Source: an uncultured Bacteroidales bacterium
GTDB taxonomy: Bacteria; Bacteroidota; Bacteroidia; Bacteroidales; Bacteroidaceae
NCBI GenBank assembly: GCA_937916465.1
Contig: CALFTK010000037.1
Location: forward strand, 1 to 64,000
Reading direction: 5' to 3'
Length of the DNA: 64,000 nt
In this document: piece by piece, positions 17,157-27,166 of the stretch
Position numbering within the stretch: the first letter of the stretch is position 1
How the letters are laid out: every line of letters begins with the position of its first letter
The notes under the pieces: generated by a model
The model's database searches: none
Told to the model about the DNA's origin: nothing
What the model saw: the letters and a program-made list of their open reading frames with translations, nothing else
Program-made: the position numbers and the translations under genes

Positions 17157-18205
17157 AAAGATTAAGTGAAAATGTAAATTCACGATATGTAGAGGCACTT
17201 AATCACTTCTATTCAGGAAAAAAGAAGAGAATAGTAGCCTACGTAGAGAGTTATGATGACATAGCTTTCTGGCGTTTGTTGCTGGATGAATTTGAAGATG
17301 ATGAACGCTGCTTTCAGATAATGCTTCCTTCGCGTTCAAGTCTTACAAAAGGTAAAAAATCGGCTATCAGATCCTGTCTGCAACAATGTTCTTTAGGAAA
17401 GAGTATGATAGCATGTGTAGATAGTGATTACGATTATTTGATGCAAGGTACTACCGAAGCTTCTTTCCAGATAATCAAAAACCCATTTATACTGCACACC
17501 TATGCTTATGCCATAGAGAACTACAAATGTTATGCAGACAGTTTGCATAACATCTGTGTGCAATGCACTCTTAACGATAGAAGAGTGATAGATTTTGAAA
17601 AGTTTTTTCAACTTTATTCTCAGACAGTATATCCGTTGTTCGTCTGGAATGTCTGGTTTTACAGGACAAAAAGGCATAATCAATATAGTATGCTGGATTT
17701 TTGTAGAGATATAAATATCAAGACTATAAATATAAAAGATCCATATTCTTCCGTTGCACTTTTGGCATCGCGTGTAGAAAAGAAGTTGGCATATCTAAAA
17801 AGGAATTACCCCAATTATGTGTTGGAAGTTGAAGAGTTGTCTCATACACTACAAGAACTTGGGGTTACTCCTCAAAATACTTATCTGTTTATCAGAGGCC
17901 ATTCTATTCAGGACCTCATTATAAATAAGGTGTTGACACCTATATGCACTTCGCTTATATCAGAACGTGAACAGGAAATATATAAGTATGCTGTTCATAC
18001 CGAGCAGTTGAACAATGAAATTAGTTCATACAGACATAGTCAGATGAGTATCCATGATGCAATTCGAAAAAACACTCACTACAGAGAATGTGAATTGTAC
18101 AGCCGGATGCGTAGTGATGTTCAACACCTGCTTGATATGTCAGAATCGGAAGTTTTATCTGTGCTTCCAGAATGCGGGTGTGAAGAGAATCAAAACAGCA
18201 AATAA
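17153..18205 (+). CDS. DUF4435 (TOPRIM-like) protein, PARIS AriB-like
   Basis: 350 residues. The N-terminal half looks TOPRIM-like: YVESYDDIAFW places Glu32 and Asp35/36, and ACVDSDYDYL gives Asp90, Asp92 and Asp94, the usual metal-binding Glu and D-x-D. The C-terminal half is helical. In PARIS the DUF4435 subunit becomes a nuclease, reported to cut tRNA, when released from its ATPase; whether this protein does so is inference. It is translationally coupled to the ATPase (ATGA overlap). Its last 51 bp overlap the 3' end of trkH on the other strand. Confidence 0.8.
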   Translation: MKRLSENVNSRYVEALNHFYSGKKKRIVAYVESYDDIAFWRLLLDEFEDDERCFQIMLPSRSSLTKGKKSAIRSCLQQCSLGKSMIACVDSDYDYLMQGTTEASFQIIKNPFILHTYAYAIENYKCYADSLHNICVQCTLNDRRVIDFEKFFQLYSQTVYPLFVWNVWFYRTKRHNQYSMLDFCRDINIKTINIKDPYSSVALLASRVEKKLAYLKRNYPNYVLEVEELSHTLQELGVTPQNTYLFIRGHSIQDLIINKVLTPICTSLISEREQEIYKYAVHTEQLNNEISSYRHSQMSIHDAIRKNTHYRECELYSRMRSDVQHLLDMSESEVLSVLPECGCEENQNSK

Positions 18206-19615
18206 CTCTAAACGTCCAATTAGCATCAGAAATGTAGAAAACCATTTGCCAATGGTAGGCATATCTGCCCACGATATATTACATCCATGATCGCCTATAG
18301 TTAAACCCAAGTTGCTGATACATGCTAAAGAGGTGCCATACGCATCTGTAATGTTAATACCTATTGCTATATAGAAGAACCATCCTATAAATACAATAGC
18401 CACTAAAAAGATAATGAATGTAAGCACACTTTGTCTAATGGAAGAGGATAACACCTTGCCACTTATTCTAACAGGTAATACAGCATTGGGGTGAAGTATT
18501 CTATTGAATTCATTGCGCATAGCCTTAACCAAAATAGATATTCTGATTATTTTGGCTCCACCGGTTGTAGAACCTCCGCATGCACCAAAATACATGCAGA
18601 ATCCAAGTATCATCCAAATAAATGGAGGCCATAATGTGTAATCGGTAATTGTATATCCGGTGGTAGTTATAATTGAAACTACGTTAAACAGTGCCTGTCT
18701 AAATGATTCCGGTATATCATATTGTTTGGTGATTGACAGACTTATTCCAACAATTAATGTGAAAAGCAGTATTATTCCCACGTACCATTTGAATTCAGTG
18801 TCGCTCTTTAGCTTGCTGAACTGACCCTTAAAGGCAACCATAAACAAAAGACCATAGTTTATACCGGATAAGAACATAAACAGTGTGGAGACATTTTCAA
18901 TAGCACGAGAGTTGAAATAGGCCAAACTTGCATTTTTAGTGGAAAAACCTCCTGTGGCTGTAGTACATAGTGCGTGATTGATACTATCAAAAAAATCCAT
19001 GCCGCATAACCATAAAGCAATAGCACAACAGATAGTAATAACCAAATACACAATAAGTATCCATCTACCGCTAATACTTATTCTTGGATGTAATTTACCT
19101 CGTTTAGGGCCTGTTGCTTCGGCAGCGAATAGTTGTACTTCGCCTATACCGAATATAGGCAATACCGCTACTGTAAAGAATACTATACCCAAACCTCCTA
19201 TCCACTGTGTCAGACTTCTCCAGAACAGAATACCATGTGGCATAGACTCTACATCATCAATGATGGTTGATCCTGTAGTGGTAAATCCGGACATAGTCTC
19301 AAAAAATGCGTCGGTATAGCTGGGTATATATCCGCTAATAAAGTATGGCATTGCTCCAAATAGTGAAAAGATAATCCACGATATACTTACAACAATATAA
19401 CCATCTCTACGTGTCAATATCTCTTTGTTCCTGTTTGAACCACCTGTTGAAACAAGCAACATTCCGGCACAGGCAGAAATCAGAGCAGAGATTACAAATG
19501 AAAAGAAATCGTTTTCCTTGTATATTAATGGAACAAAAGAGCACAATAACAGCACACCGGCTTCTATCAGAAGCAGGATTCCAACAATTCGTTCTATGAG
19601 TCTAATGTGTATCAA
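18155..19615 (-). CDS. trkH: Trk/Ktr potassium uptake channel subunit
   Basis: 486 residues, polytopic. Selectivity-filter-like stretches include SGFTTTGST, ATGGFST, ITTTGY and SNLGLTIG, marking the four pore loops of the SKT family. Works with TrkA to import K+. Its start overlaps the trkA stop by 4 bp. Its last 17 codons are antisense to the DUF4435 gene. Confidence 0.93.
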   Translation of the reverse strand: MIHIRLIERIVGILLLIEAGVLLLCSFVPLIYKENDFFSFVISALISACAGMLLVSTGGSNRNKEILTRRDGYIVVSISWIIFSLFGAMPYFISGYIPSYTDAFFETMSGFTTTGSTIIDDVESMPHGILFWRSLTQWIGGLGIVFFTVAVLPIFGIGEVQLFAAEATGPKRGKLHPRISISGRWILIVYLVITICCAIALWLCGMDFFDSINHALCTTATGGFSTKNASLAYFNSRAIENVSTLFMFLSGINYGLLFMVAFKGQFSKLKSDTEFKWYVGIILLFTLIVGISLSITKQYDIPESFRQALFNVVSIITTTGYTITDYTLWPPFIWMILGFCMYFGACGGSTTGGAKIIRISILVKAMRNEFNRILHPNAVLPVRISGKVLSSSIRQSVLTFIIFLVAIVFIGWFFYIAIGINITDAYGTSLACISNLGLTIGDHGCNISWADMPTIGKWFSTFLMLIGRLELFAVLILFTPAFWKHR

Positions 19616-20949
19616 ATGAAATATTTTTCTACAGTTTTAATCATACCTTCCAAACAGAATACCACAACGTGGTCATCTGCCTCTATTCTTGTGTTACCTG
19701 TAACCAGTATGGCCTCTTTATCTCTTATAAGTCCACCAATGGTTACGCCGCGCGGCAAAAGAATGTCTTTCACTGCGCTTCTTGTAACTCTTGCTCCGGG
19801 TTTTACATTGAATTCAGCAACGTCTGCACTTGCAAATGTCAAGCATTTAAAGTTGCTGACATCGGCATCAAGCATCATCTGGTAAATATGGCTGGCTGCA
19901 ATTTTTTTCTTGTTGATAACAGTTCCAATGTCCAGTTTTTCGGCCATATTTATGTAGTCAATATTTTCAACCTCTGCAATAGTTTTGGTTACGCCTAATC
20001 TTTTTGCTGCAAGGCAGGCTAAAATATTGGTTTCGGAGCTATCCGTTAGAGCAACAAATGCTTCTGTGTGAGCAATACCTTCGCTTGCCAACAGTGACAG
20101 GTCTCTACCATCGCCATTGATTATCATCACCTTGCTGTTTACAAGCTCTGTAAGTCGGTTACAGCGTGCAATGTCGTTTTCAATGATTTTCAAACTCATA
20201 TAGTCGGGCATTAGTTGCGATGCTCTGACAGCAATCCTACTGCCCCCCATTATAATGACATCCCTTACATCCGGTAACTCCTGTTTACCTGCTATCTTCT
20301 TAATGTATGGAATGTGTTTCTTCATTGTCATGAAATAGACTAAATCGCCGGCCAGAATTACGTCATTGCCACCGGGGATAATGGTGTGCCCATCTCTAAG
20401 TATTGCTACTATATGGTATGGCAGATTGGTACCCAACTTATACAGAGGGGTGTTAAGTAACTCTGCGTTCTCCCTAAGTTTTATACCCATCATAACCAAT
20501 GCACCACCGGCAAATTCCCACCATTGGCGTATCCAACTTAATTTCATGCCGTCAACAATGTCTTTTGCCGCAAGTAATTCAGGGTATATAAGTGAATCTA
20601 TACCTTTTTTAGCAAAGAATTCCTTGTTTTTAGGCAACATATATTCATGGTTGTCAATTCTTGCTACAGTCTTTTTTGCACCAAGTTCGTGGGCTAACTG
20701 GCAGGCTAACAGATTCCTACTCTCATCGGGTGTAACAGCAACAAATAGATCGGCGCTGTTCACACCTGCTTCGCGTAAATCGACAAACGATGTAGGTGAA
20801 CCATCAATTGTAAGTAGATCAAAGTTGGAATCCAAACGGTTAATCTTCTCTTCGTCTTCATCAATCAAAATTATGTCCTGATTTTCGCCCGAAAGAAGTT
20901 TTGCCAAATGGGTGCCTACATTACCTGCTCCCGCTATTACAATTTTCAT
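19612..20949 (-). CDS. trkA: Trk potassium transport regulatory subunit
   Basis: 445 residues with two tandem RCK modules. The first begins KIVIAGAGNVGTHLAKLL (Rossmann, NAD(H) site); the second begins DVIIMGGSRIAVRASQLM. Each is followed by a TrkA-C domain. Cytoplasmic gate regulator of TrkH. It lies 11 bp downstream of dxs and is probably transcribed with it. Confidence 0.93.
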   Translation of the reverse strand: MKIVIAGAGNVGTHLAKLLSGENQDIILIDEDEEKINRLDSNFDLLTIDGSPTSFVDLREAGVNSADLFVAVTPDESRNLLACQLAHELGAKKTVARIDNHEYMLPKNKEFFAKKGIDSLIYPELLAAKDIVDGMKLSWIRQWWEFAGGALVMMGIKLRENAELLNTPLYKLGTNLPYHIVAILRDGHTIIPGGNDVILAGDLVYFMTMKKHIPYIKKIAGKQELPDVRDVIIMGGSRIAVRASQLMPDYMSLKIIENDIARCNRLTELVNSKVMIINGDGRDLSLLASEGIAHTEAFVALTDSSETNILACLAAKRLGVTKTIAEVENIDYINMAEKLDIGTVINKKKIAASHIYQMMLDADVSNFKCLTFASADVAEFNVKPGARVTRSAVKDILLPRGVTIGGLIRDKEAILVTGNTRIEADDHVVVFCLEGMIKTVEKYFI

Positions 20950-20960
20950 AACCCTCTATC

Positions 20961-22880
20961 TTAAGATTTGACAATATCGTTCAATGTATTGATAATGGCA
21001 TCCTTATCAATATTGCAAATTTGTAGCAATTTGGGAGTTGCACCATGCTCTATAAATTCATCAGGCAGTCCCAATCTTTTTATTGAAGGCTTGTAACCAT
21101 TATCTGTCATAAATTCTGTAACAGCACTACCCAAACCACCTAAAATTGTACCATTTTCTATGGTGATGATATGCTTAAACTCTTTTCCTACTCTATGTAA
21201 CAAATCTGTGTCAATAGGTTTAAGGAATCTCATATCGAATAGAGCTGCGCTCTTGCCGGAATTCTTTTCCCATTCTTGTATAGCTTCGTAAGCAAGATTG
21301 CCTATAGGGCCAATGGAGAGTACTGCAATCTCATTTCCGGACTTTATTTCCCTGCCGGTTCCCACAACTATAGGACTAAATGGCTTTTTCCAATCACAAA
21401 TCAGTCCTCGTCCGCGTGGGTATCTTATTACGAATGGTCCTTGATCGGGCAGCTGTCCTGTGTACATCAAGTTACGCAATTCAATTTCGTCATAAGGGGA
21501 AGAGATGATGATATTCGGTATGCTTCTTAAATATGCCAAATCGAATGCACCATGATGCGTAGGACCATCTTCTCCTACCAAACCGGCTCTGTCAAGACAT
21601 AATACCATGTTCAACTTCTGGATAGCAATGTCATGAATCAGGTTGTCGTATGCGCGTTGCATAAACGTGGAGTAGATATTGCAGAATGGTATCATACCCT
21701 CTTTTGATAATCCTCCGGAAAATGTTACTGCGTGTCCTTCGGCTATACCTACATCAAAACATCTGTTTGGATGAACTTTCATAGGAATGTCCATACTGCA
21801 ACCCAGTGGCATAGCAGGTGTTACGGCAACAATTTTCTTGTTTTCGTTCATTAATTCCAAAAGTGTCTCTCCAAAAACATCCTGATAAAGTGGGGGAAGT
21901 TCTTTGTCGCATTTTACAATTCTCTCACCGGTATCTTTGTCAAATAATCCTGGGGCATGCCATATATCGGAATCTACTTCTGCCGGTTTGTAACCTTTGC
22001 CCTTTGTGGTTTTAATATGCAGTAATTTTGGCCCGTGCATGTTTTTTATGTTTTGCATTACACGTACCAATTCCAAAACATTATGGCCGTCAATAGGACC
22101 AAAATATCTTATATCCATTCCTTCAAACACGTTATTGGTGTTGTTGTAACGCAATTTGAAATGGTTGTTTCTACGGATTATCCTTTTTCTGCGTTCTTCG
22201 TTCATCATTCCCAGTTTGTAAAGCACTCTGGATGCTAAATAACGGAATCTGTTGTAAGAACGAGAAGTTTGTAATCTAGTTAGGTAGTTACGCATTCCGC
22301 CAACACTATGTGAAATGCTCATATCGTTGTCATTCAATATGATAAGCAAATCGTTGTCGGTTGTAGAGGCATTGTTCAATCCTTCAAAAGCAAGGCCTCC
22401 GGTCATAGCTCCGTCACCTATTACAGCAACAACTTTACGTTTGGGATTACCATTCTTTTTGTTGGCAACAGCCATACCTAATGCCGCGGAAATGGAATTT
22501 GAGGCGTGTCCGCAGGTAAAGGTGTCATATTCACTCTCTGCAGGCGATGGGAATGGGCGCAAACCCTTAAACTTCCTATTTGTGCTGAATGCGTCGCGGC
22601 GACCGGTAAGAATCTTATGCCCGTATGCTTGATGGCCTACGTCCCATACAATTCTATCGTCAGGGGTATTGAAAACGTAATGTAGTGCTACTGTCAATTC
22701 TATTGTACCCAAACTGGAACCAAAATGTCCTGGATTACGCGACAACTCCTCAATTATCATTTGTCGTAATTCGTCGCATACTTGTGGCAGTACACTTTGA
22801 TTCAATGCCCTAAGTTCTTTGGGACTGTCAATAGTCTTTAATATCTGTTCCGCCATAGACGGTTTTTCCTTTTTTCTCAT
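20961..22880 (-). CDS. dxs: 1-deoxy-D-xylulose-5-phosphate synthase
   Basis: First step of the MEP isoprenoid pathway; TPP-dependent condensation of pyruvate and glyceraldehyde 3-phosphate. The 639-residue protein shows HFGSSLG near the N-terminus, GDGAMTGGLAFEGLNNA (TPP/Mg site), the transketolase central domain with DRAGLVGEDGPTHHGAFD, and RYPRG. A second Met nine codons in (22856, MAEQILK) could be the true start. A promoter matching consensus lies upstream at 22947-22976. Confidence 0.95.
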   Translation of the reverse strand: MRKKEKPSMAEQILKTIDSPKELRALNQSVLPQVCDELRQMIIEELSRNPGHFGSSLGTIELTVALHYVFNTPDDRIVWDVGHQAYGHKILTGRRDAFSTNRKFKGLRPFPSPAESEYDTFTCGHASNSISAALGMAVANKKNGNPKRKVVAVIGDGAMTGGLAFEGLNNASTTDNDLLIILNDNDMSISHSVGGMRNYLTRLQTSRSYNRFRYLASRVLYKLGMMNEERRKRIIRRNNHFKLRYNNTNNVFEGMDIRYFGPIDGHNVLELVRVMQNIKNMHGPKLLHIKTTKGKGYKPAEVDSDIWHAPGLFDKDTGERIVKCDKELPPLYQDVFGETLLELMNENKKIVAVTPAMPLGCSMDIPMKVHPNRCFDVGIAEGHAVTFSGGLSKEGMIPFCNIYSTFMQRAYDNLIHDIAIQKLNMVLCLDRAGLVGEDGPTHHGAFDLAYLRSIPNIIISSPYDEIELRNLMYTGQLPDQGPFVIRYPRGRGLICDWKKPFSPIVVGTGREIKSGNEIAVLSIGPIGNLAYEAIQEWEKNSGKSAALFDMRFLKPIDTDLLHRVGKEFKHIITIENGTILGGLGSAVTEFMTDNGYKPSIKRLGLPDEFIEHGATPKLLQICNIDKDAIINTLNDIVKS

Positions 22881-22946
22881 ATAAAAAATGTTGCAACAGC
22901 GTCACTTTTTTGGTTCTGGTCAGTGAACATACTGGTATGCAATCTG

Positions 22947-22976
22947 CAAAACTAATAAAAAAAGTGTGCTTTCAAA
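22947..22976 (-). promoter_or_regulatory. promoter of dxs-trkA-trkH
   Basis: On the minus strand: TTTG (complement of 22973-22976), 18 bases, TAGTTTTG (complement of 22947-22954). Transcription should start about 60 bp before dxs. The remainder of the divergent gap to murF-alr, up to 23086, holds nothing else I can recognise. Confidence 0.6.
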
Positions 22977-23086
22977 TAAATGAAACTACAAAAGTGTGCG
23001 ACTTATGAATATAAATTGTCTCTTTAGTGGGTATTTTCTGAAAATAATGGCTTATTTTGCACATTCAGTAATTAGTTTTTAGGAAT

Positions 23087-25552
23087 ATGAGATACACTAT
23101 AGATACGGTGACATCAATGATAGGGGCGTCAAGGTATGGATATTGTCCGGCAACCATTGCGTGGTTGTTGACTGATAGCCGTTCGTTATGTTTCCCTGAC
23201 GAAACACTCTTTTTTGCTCTGCAGGGCAAACGTGATGGTCATGACTATATAAGAGGACTTTATGATAAAGGCGTAAGAAATTTTGTAGTTAGCAGATTGC
23301 CTGATAGGATGGATGATTATCTGGAGTCAAACTTTTTGCTGGTAAAAGATACGTTGCAGGCCCTACAGACATTGGCTATGGCTCATCGTAAAGAGTTTGC
23401 AGTTCCGGTAATAGGTATAACGGGCAGCAACGGAAAGACTATAGTAAAAGAGTGGCTGTATCAACTTTTAGAACAAAATTATGTAGTTACACGTTCTCCC
23501 AGAAGTTATAATTCCCAAATTGGAGTTCCATTATCAGTTTGGTTGATGAACAAACAGACTCAGTTGGGCGTATTCGAAGCAGGTATATCGAAACCGAATG
23601 AGATGTCGTCTCTGTGTAAAATTATTAACCCTACCATTGGTGTGTTCACAAATATAGGAAGTGCTCATCAAGAGAATTTTTCTACTTTACAAGACAAATG
23701 TATTGAAAAACTGAATCTGTTCAGGAAATGTGATATTTTGGTCTATGATGCGGATAATGAACTTATTCAGGACTGTGTAAATAAGGCAGTTATGACAGCA
23801 GGCGAAATAGCTTGGTCAAAAAAGAACCAGGAGAAGCCTTTGTATATATCTGAAATAGAGAAGGATAGAACCTCTACTACAATCAAGTACAGATATTTGG
23901 GAATGGACAATAAATATACCATCCCATTTGTAGATGATGCATCTGTGGAAAATTCCATACATTGTTTGGCAGTATGCCTATACCTGATGCTTTCGCCCGA
24001 AGTTATAGCTGAGAGAATGGCAAAACTGGAACCGTTGGCAATGAGATTGGAGGTAAAAGATGGCAAAAACAACTGTATAATAGTAAATGACAGTTATAAC
24101 TCCGATATATCGTCGCTCTCTATCGCTTTAGATTTTATGGATAGAAGGCAAGATGACAAATCGCATTCCAGAACTTTAATTTTGTCAGATATACTTCAGT
24201 CGGGATGGTCTAATAATGAACTCTACAAGCGCGTTAAGCAGTTAGTGGAAGGCAGAGGTGTGACAAAACTGATAGGTATAGGACGCAATATATCGTCAGT
24301 GTCAAAGATATTTGATGTAGAACATAAGTATTTCTTTGATACTACGGAAAAATTCCTCTCTTCGTTAGTGCTGAAAGATATAAAGAATGAAATGGTACTT
24401 ATCAAGGGTGCGCGTAGTTTTAATTTTGATAGGATAACCGAACGCCTGGAACTTAAAGTACACGAAACTATACTGGAAGTCAATCTTACTGCATTGGTAA
24501 ATAATCTTGACAAGTATCGTGCTATGTTGTCATCCGATACAAAAGTGGCTTGTATGGTAAAAGCTTCAGCATACGGATCAGGAGCTGTAGAAGTGGCTAA
24601 AACGTTGCAAGATTGTAAGGTCGATTATTTGGCAGTTGCGGTTGCTGATGAGGGTAGGGAACTGAGAAATGCAGGTATAACTACAAGTATAATGGTCATG
24701 AATCCTGAAAGGACCTCTTTCAAGTTGCTTTTCGATTATAAATTGGAACCTGAAATATATAGTTTTCACCTTTTGGAAGAATTGATTCGTGCAGCTGAAC
24801 ATAATGGTATAACGAATTTCCCTATTCATATCAAGATTGATACCGGAATGCATAGATTGGGATTTTCTCCATCCGACATGCCTGAGTTGGTACGCCGATT
24901 AAAAAGACAAACAGCATTGATTCCAAGTTCGGTCTTTTCACATTTTGTAGGTAGCGATTCTGAAATTTTTGATGATTTTTCAAAATCTCAGGTAGAACAA
25001 TTCGTAAAGGCAGCGGATGTGTTGCAGGATGCTTTCAGACACTATATAACAAGGCATATTTGCAATTCTGCCGGAATAGAGAGATTACCGAATAACCACT
25101 TTGATATGGTAAGGCTTGGTTTGGGATTATATGGTATAAATCCGGTAAACAATGCTGTTCTGGATAATGTAACCACCTTGAAGACTACCATATTACAGAT
25201 ACGACATATTGCAAAGGGTGAAACTGTGGGCTATAGCAGAAAGGGCATTTTGGATAGAGACTCCAAGATAGCTGCTTTGCCTATTGGTTATGCCGATGGG
25301 CTGAATCGTCGTTTAGGCAATCGCAATGCATATTGTCTGGTAAACGGACAAAAGGCATACTATGTAGGTAATATATGTATGGACGTTTGCATGATTGATG
25401 TAACAGATATTGAATGTTCTGAAGGAGATAGCGTGGAAATATTCGGTCCATCACTGCCGGTAACGGTACTGTCAGATATTTTAGGTACAATTCCATACGA
25501 AATTTTATCTACCATTTCAACCAGAGTGAAAAGGATTTACTATAAAGAGTGA
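23087..25552 (+). CDS. bifunctional MurF ligase / alanine racemase fusion
   Basis: 821 residues combining two wall-precursor enzymes. Residues 1-~455 are MurF, which adds D-Ala-D-Ala to UDP-MurNAc-tripeptide; the ATP loop is GITGSNGKT (110-118). Residues ~456-821 are alanine racemase with the PLP lysine Lys492 in VKASAYGSG and a catalytic Tyr in VGYSRKG. In other racemases the PLP motif is usually VKANAYGHG, so two positions differ here while the lysine is kept. The fusion is typical of Bacteroidota. No frameshift is seen across the joint. Confidence 0.94.
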   Translation: MRYTIDTVTSMIGASRYGYCPATIAWLLTDSRSLCFPDETLFFALQGKRDGHDYIRGLYDKGVRNFVVSRLPDRMDDYLESNFLLVKDTLQALQTLAMAHRKEFAVPVIGITGSNGKTIVKEWLYQLLEQNYVVTRSPRSYNSQIGVPLSVWLMNKQTQLGVFEAGISKPNEMSSLCKIINPTIGVFTNIGSAHQENFSTLQDKCIEKLNLFRKCDILVYDADNELIQDCVNKAVMTAGEIAWSKKNQEKPLYISEIEKDRTSTTIKYRYLGMDNKYTIPFVDDASVENSIHCLAVCLYLMLSPEVIAERMAKLEPLAMRLEVKDGKNNCIIVNDSYNSDISSLSIALDFMDRRQDDKSHSRTLILSDILQSGWSNNELYKRVKQLVEGRGVTKLIGIGRNISSVSKIFDVEHKYFFDTTEKFLSSLVLKDIKNEMVLIKGARSFNFDRITERLELKVHETILEVNLTALVNNLDKYRAMLSSDTKVACMVKASAYGSGAVEVAKTLQDCKVDYLAVAVADEGRELRNAGITTSIMVMNPERTSFKLLFDYKLEPEIYSFHLLEELIRAAEHNGITNFPIHIKIDTGMHRLGFSPSDMPELVRRLKRQTALIPSSVFSHFVGSDSEIFDDFSKSQVEQFVKAADVLQDAFRHYITRHICNSAGIERLPNNHFDMVRLGLGLYGINPVNNAVLDNVTTLKTTILQIRHIAKGETVGYSRKGILDRDSKIAALPIGYADGLNRRLGNRNAYCLVNGQKAYYVGNICMDVCMIDVTDIECSEGDSVEIFGPSLPVTVLSDILGTIPYEILSTISTRVKRIYYKE

Positions 25553-25640
25553 TTCTTTATGGATGCAAAACTTGTATAATTCGGCATTTTTAACGAATAT
25601 TGCAGTTACTAACAGAAGTATTACTAACAAAATTATAATT

Positions 25641-27155
25641 ATGAGTCAAAACAAACAATCGGTAGTGAAGATGAGCAATTATCGTTGGGTGATGTGCGCA
25701 ATGCTGTTCTTCGCTACAACAATCAATTACCTGGACAGACAGGTTCTTTCTTTAACTTACAACGATTTTATAGCACCGGAATTTCATTGGGATGATGCCA
25801 CTTATGGAAATATAACCGGTTGGTTCTCCCTATTGTATGCTTGCGCAATGCTTTTTGTAGGCCGTTTTGTAGATAAGTTTGGAACCAAATGGGGATACAT
25901 CTGGGCTATTGGCGTATGGTCATTGGGAGCATGTGCCCATGCAGTTTGTGGTGTGGCAACACAGTGGTTTGTAGGTCTGGAAGGTAAAGAGGCTATGATT
26001 CAGGCTACAGGCAATATAGCTTTGGCTATTTCAACAACCAGTATGTGGCTCTTTATAGCAGCACGTCTTATATTGGCGGTTGGTGAATCGGGTAACTTCC
26101 CCGCTGCGAACAAAGTGGTTGCAGAATATTTTCCAAAGAAAGACCGTGCTTTTGCTACCAGTGTTTATAACCAGGGAGCACAGGTAGGTGCTTTATTGGC
26201 TCCTCTTTGTATTCCATTGTTGGCTCAGAAATGGGGTTGGGAAATGGCATTTATTGTTATAGGTGCTTTAGGCTTTATATGGTTGGTATTCTGGTACTTT
26301 ATGTATGATAAACCTGAGAAGTCAAAGTTTGTAAATAGCGCTGAACTTGAATACATTCATCAGGATAGTGATGAACCGGCTGTGGTAGAAGACAATAAAA
26401 AAGATGAACAGGTTATATCATTCTGGAAATGTTTTTCATTTAAGCAGACTTGGGCTTTCGCAGCAGGTAAATTCTTCTCCGATGGTGCTTGGTGGTTCTT
26501 CCTCTTCTGGATGCCGGTTTATCTAAGTTCTGTTTATGGATATACAACTGATACACCACAAAGCCGTTGGGGTTTGTTTACCATCTATTTCATCTGTCTA
26601 TTCTCCGTAATTGGTGGCTATTTGCCAAAATATTTCGTAGAGAAGAAACAGATGGAACCGTATGCCGGAAAGATGCGTGCAATGCTTATATTCGCATTTA
26701 TTCCTCTGCTTGCCCTGTTGGCACAGCCATTAGGATCGGTATCATTCTGGTTCCCGGTAGTTATAGTAGGTATAGCAGGTGCATCACACCAATCATGGAG
26801 TGCAAATCTGTTCTCTACTGTAAGTGATATGTTCCCACGTAGTTCAGTTGCTACCATTACCGGTATTGGTGGAATGGCAGGTGGTTTAAGTTGTTTCCTC
26901 TTTAACAAATTGTCAGGTATCCTGTTTGTTTATGCGTCAGGAACTACAATGGTAGGAGGTCAAGAGGTTGAAATGACAAAAGCACTACTTGAAAGCGGAG
27001 CACAATATGTTCGTCCTGCAATGGAATTTATGGGATTCACAGGTAAACCTGCCGGCTATTTCATTATGTTCTGTATATGCGGTTTGTGCTATCTTATAGG
27101 CTGGCTTATAATGAAATCATTGGTTCCTAAATATGAACCGGTAAAAGTTGACTAA
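25641..27155 (+). CDS. MFS sugar-acid transporter, hexuronate (ExuT)-like
   Basis: 504 residues from ATG 25641 (MSQNKQ); an upstream ATG at 25563 would add a non-conserved hydrophilic tail. TINYLDRQVLS in the first helix and VGESGNFPAANKVVAEYFPKKDRAFA are typical of the anion:cation symporter branch that includes ExuT. About 12 membrane helices. Galacturonate, glucuronate or another sugar acid is a likely substrate. It is followed after 11 bp by the GH51 gene, so arabinoxylan or pectin breakdown and uptake may be coupled. murF-alr ends 88 bp upstream. Confidence 0.85.
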   Translation: MSQNKQSVVKMSNYRWVMCAMLFFATTINYLDRQVLSLTYNDFIAPEFHWDDATYGNITGWFSLLYACAMLFVGRFVDKFGTKWGYIWAIGVWSLGACAHAVCGVATQWFVGLEGKEAMIQATGNIALAISTTSMWLFIAARLILAVGESGNFPAANKVVAEYFPKKDRAFATSVYNQGAQVGALLAPLCIPLLAQKWGWEMAFIVIGALGFIWLVFWYFMYDKPEKSKFVNSAELEYIHQDSDEPAVVEDNKKDEQVISFWKCFSFKQTWAFAAGKFFSDGAWWFFLFWMPVYLSSVYGYTTDTPQSRWGLFTIYFICLFSVIGGYLPKYFVEKKQMEPYAGKMRAMLIFAFIPLLALLAQPLGSVSFWFPVVIVGIAGASHQSWSANLFSTVSDMFPRSSVATITGIGGMAGGLSCFLFNKLSGILFVYASGTTMVGGQEVEMTKALLESGAQYVRPAMEFMGFTGKPAGYFIMFCICGLCYLIGWLIMKSLVPKYEPVKVD

Positions 27156-27166
27156 TTACTTTTAGA

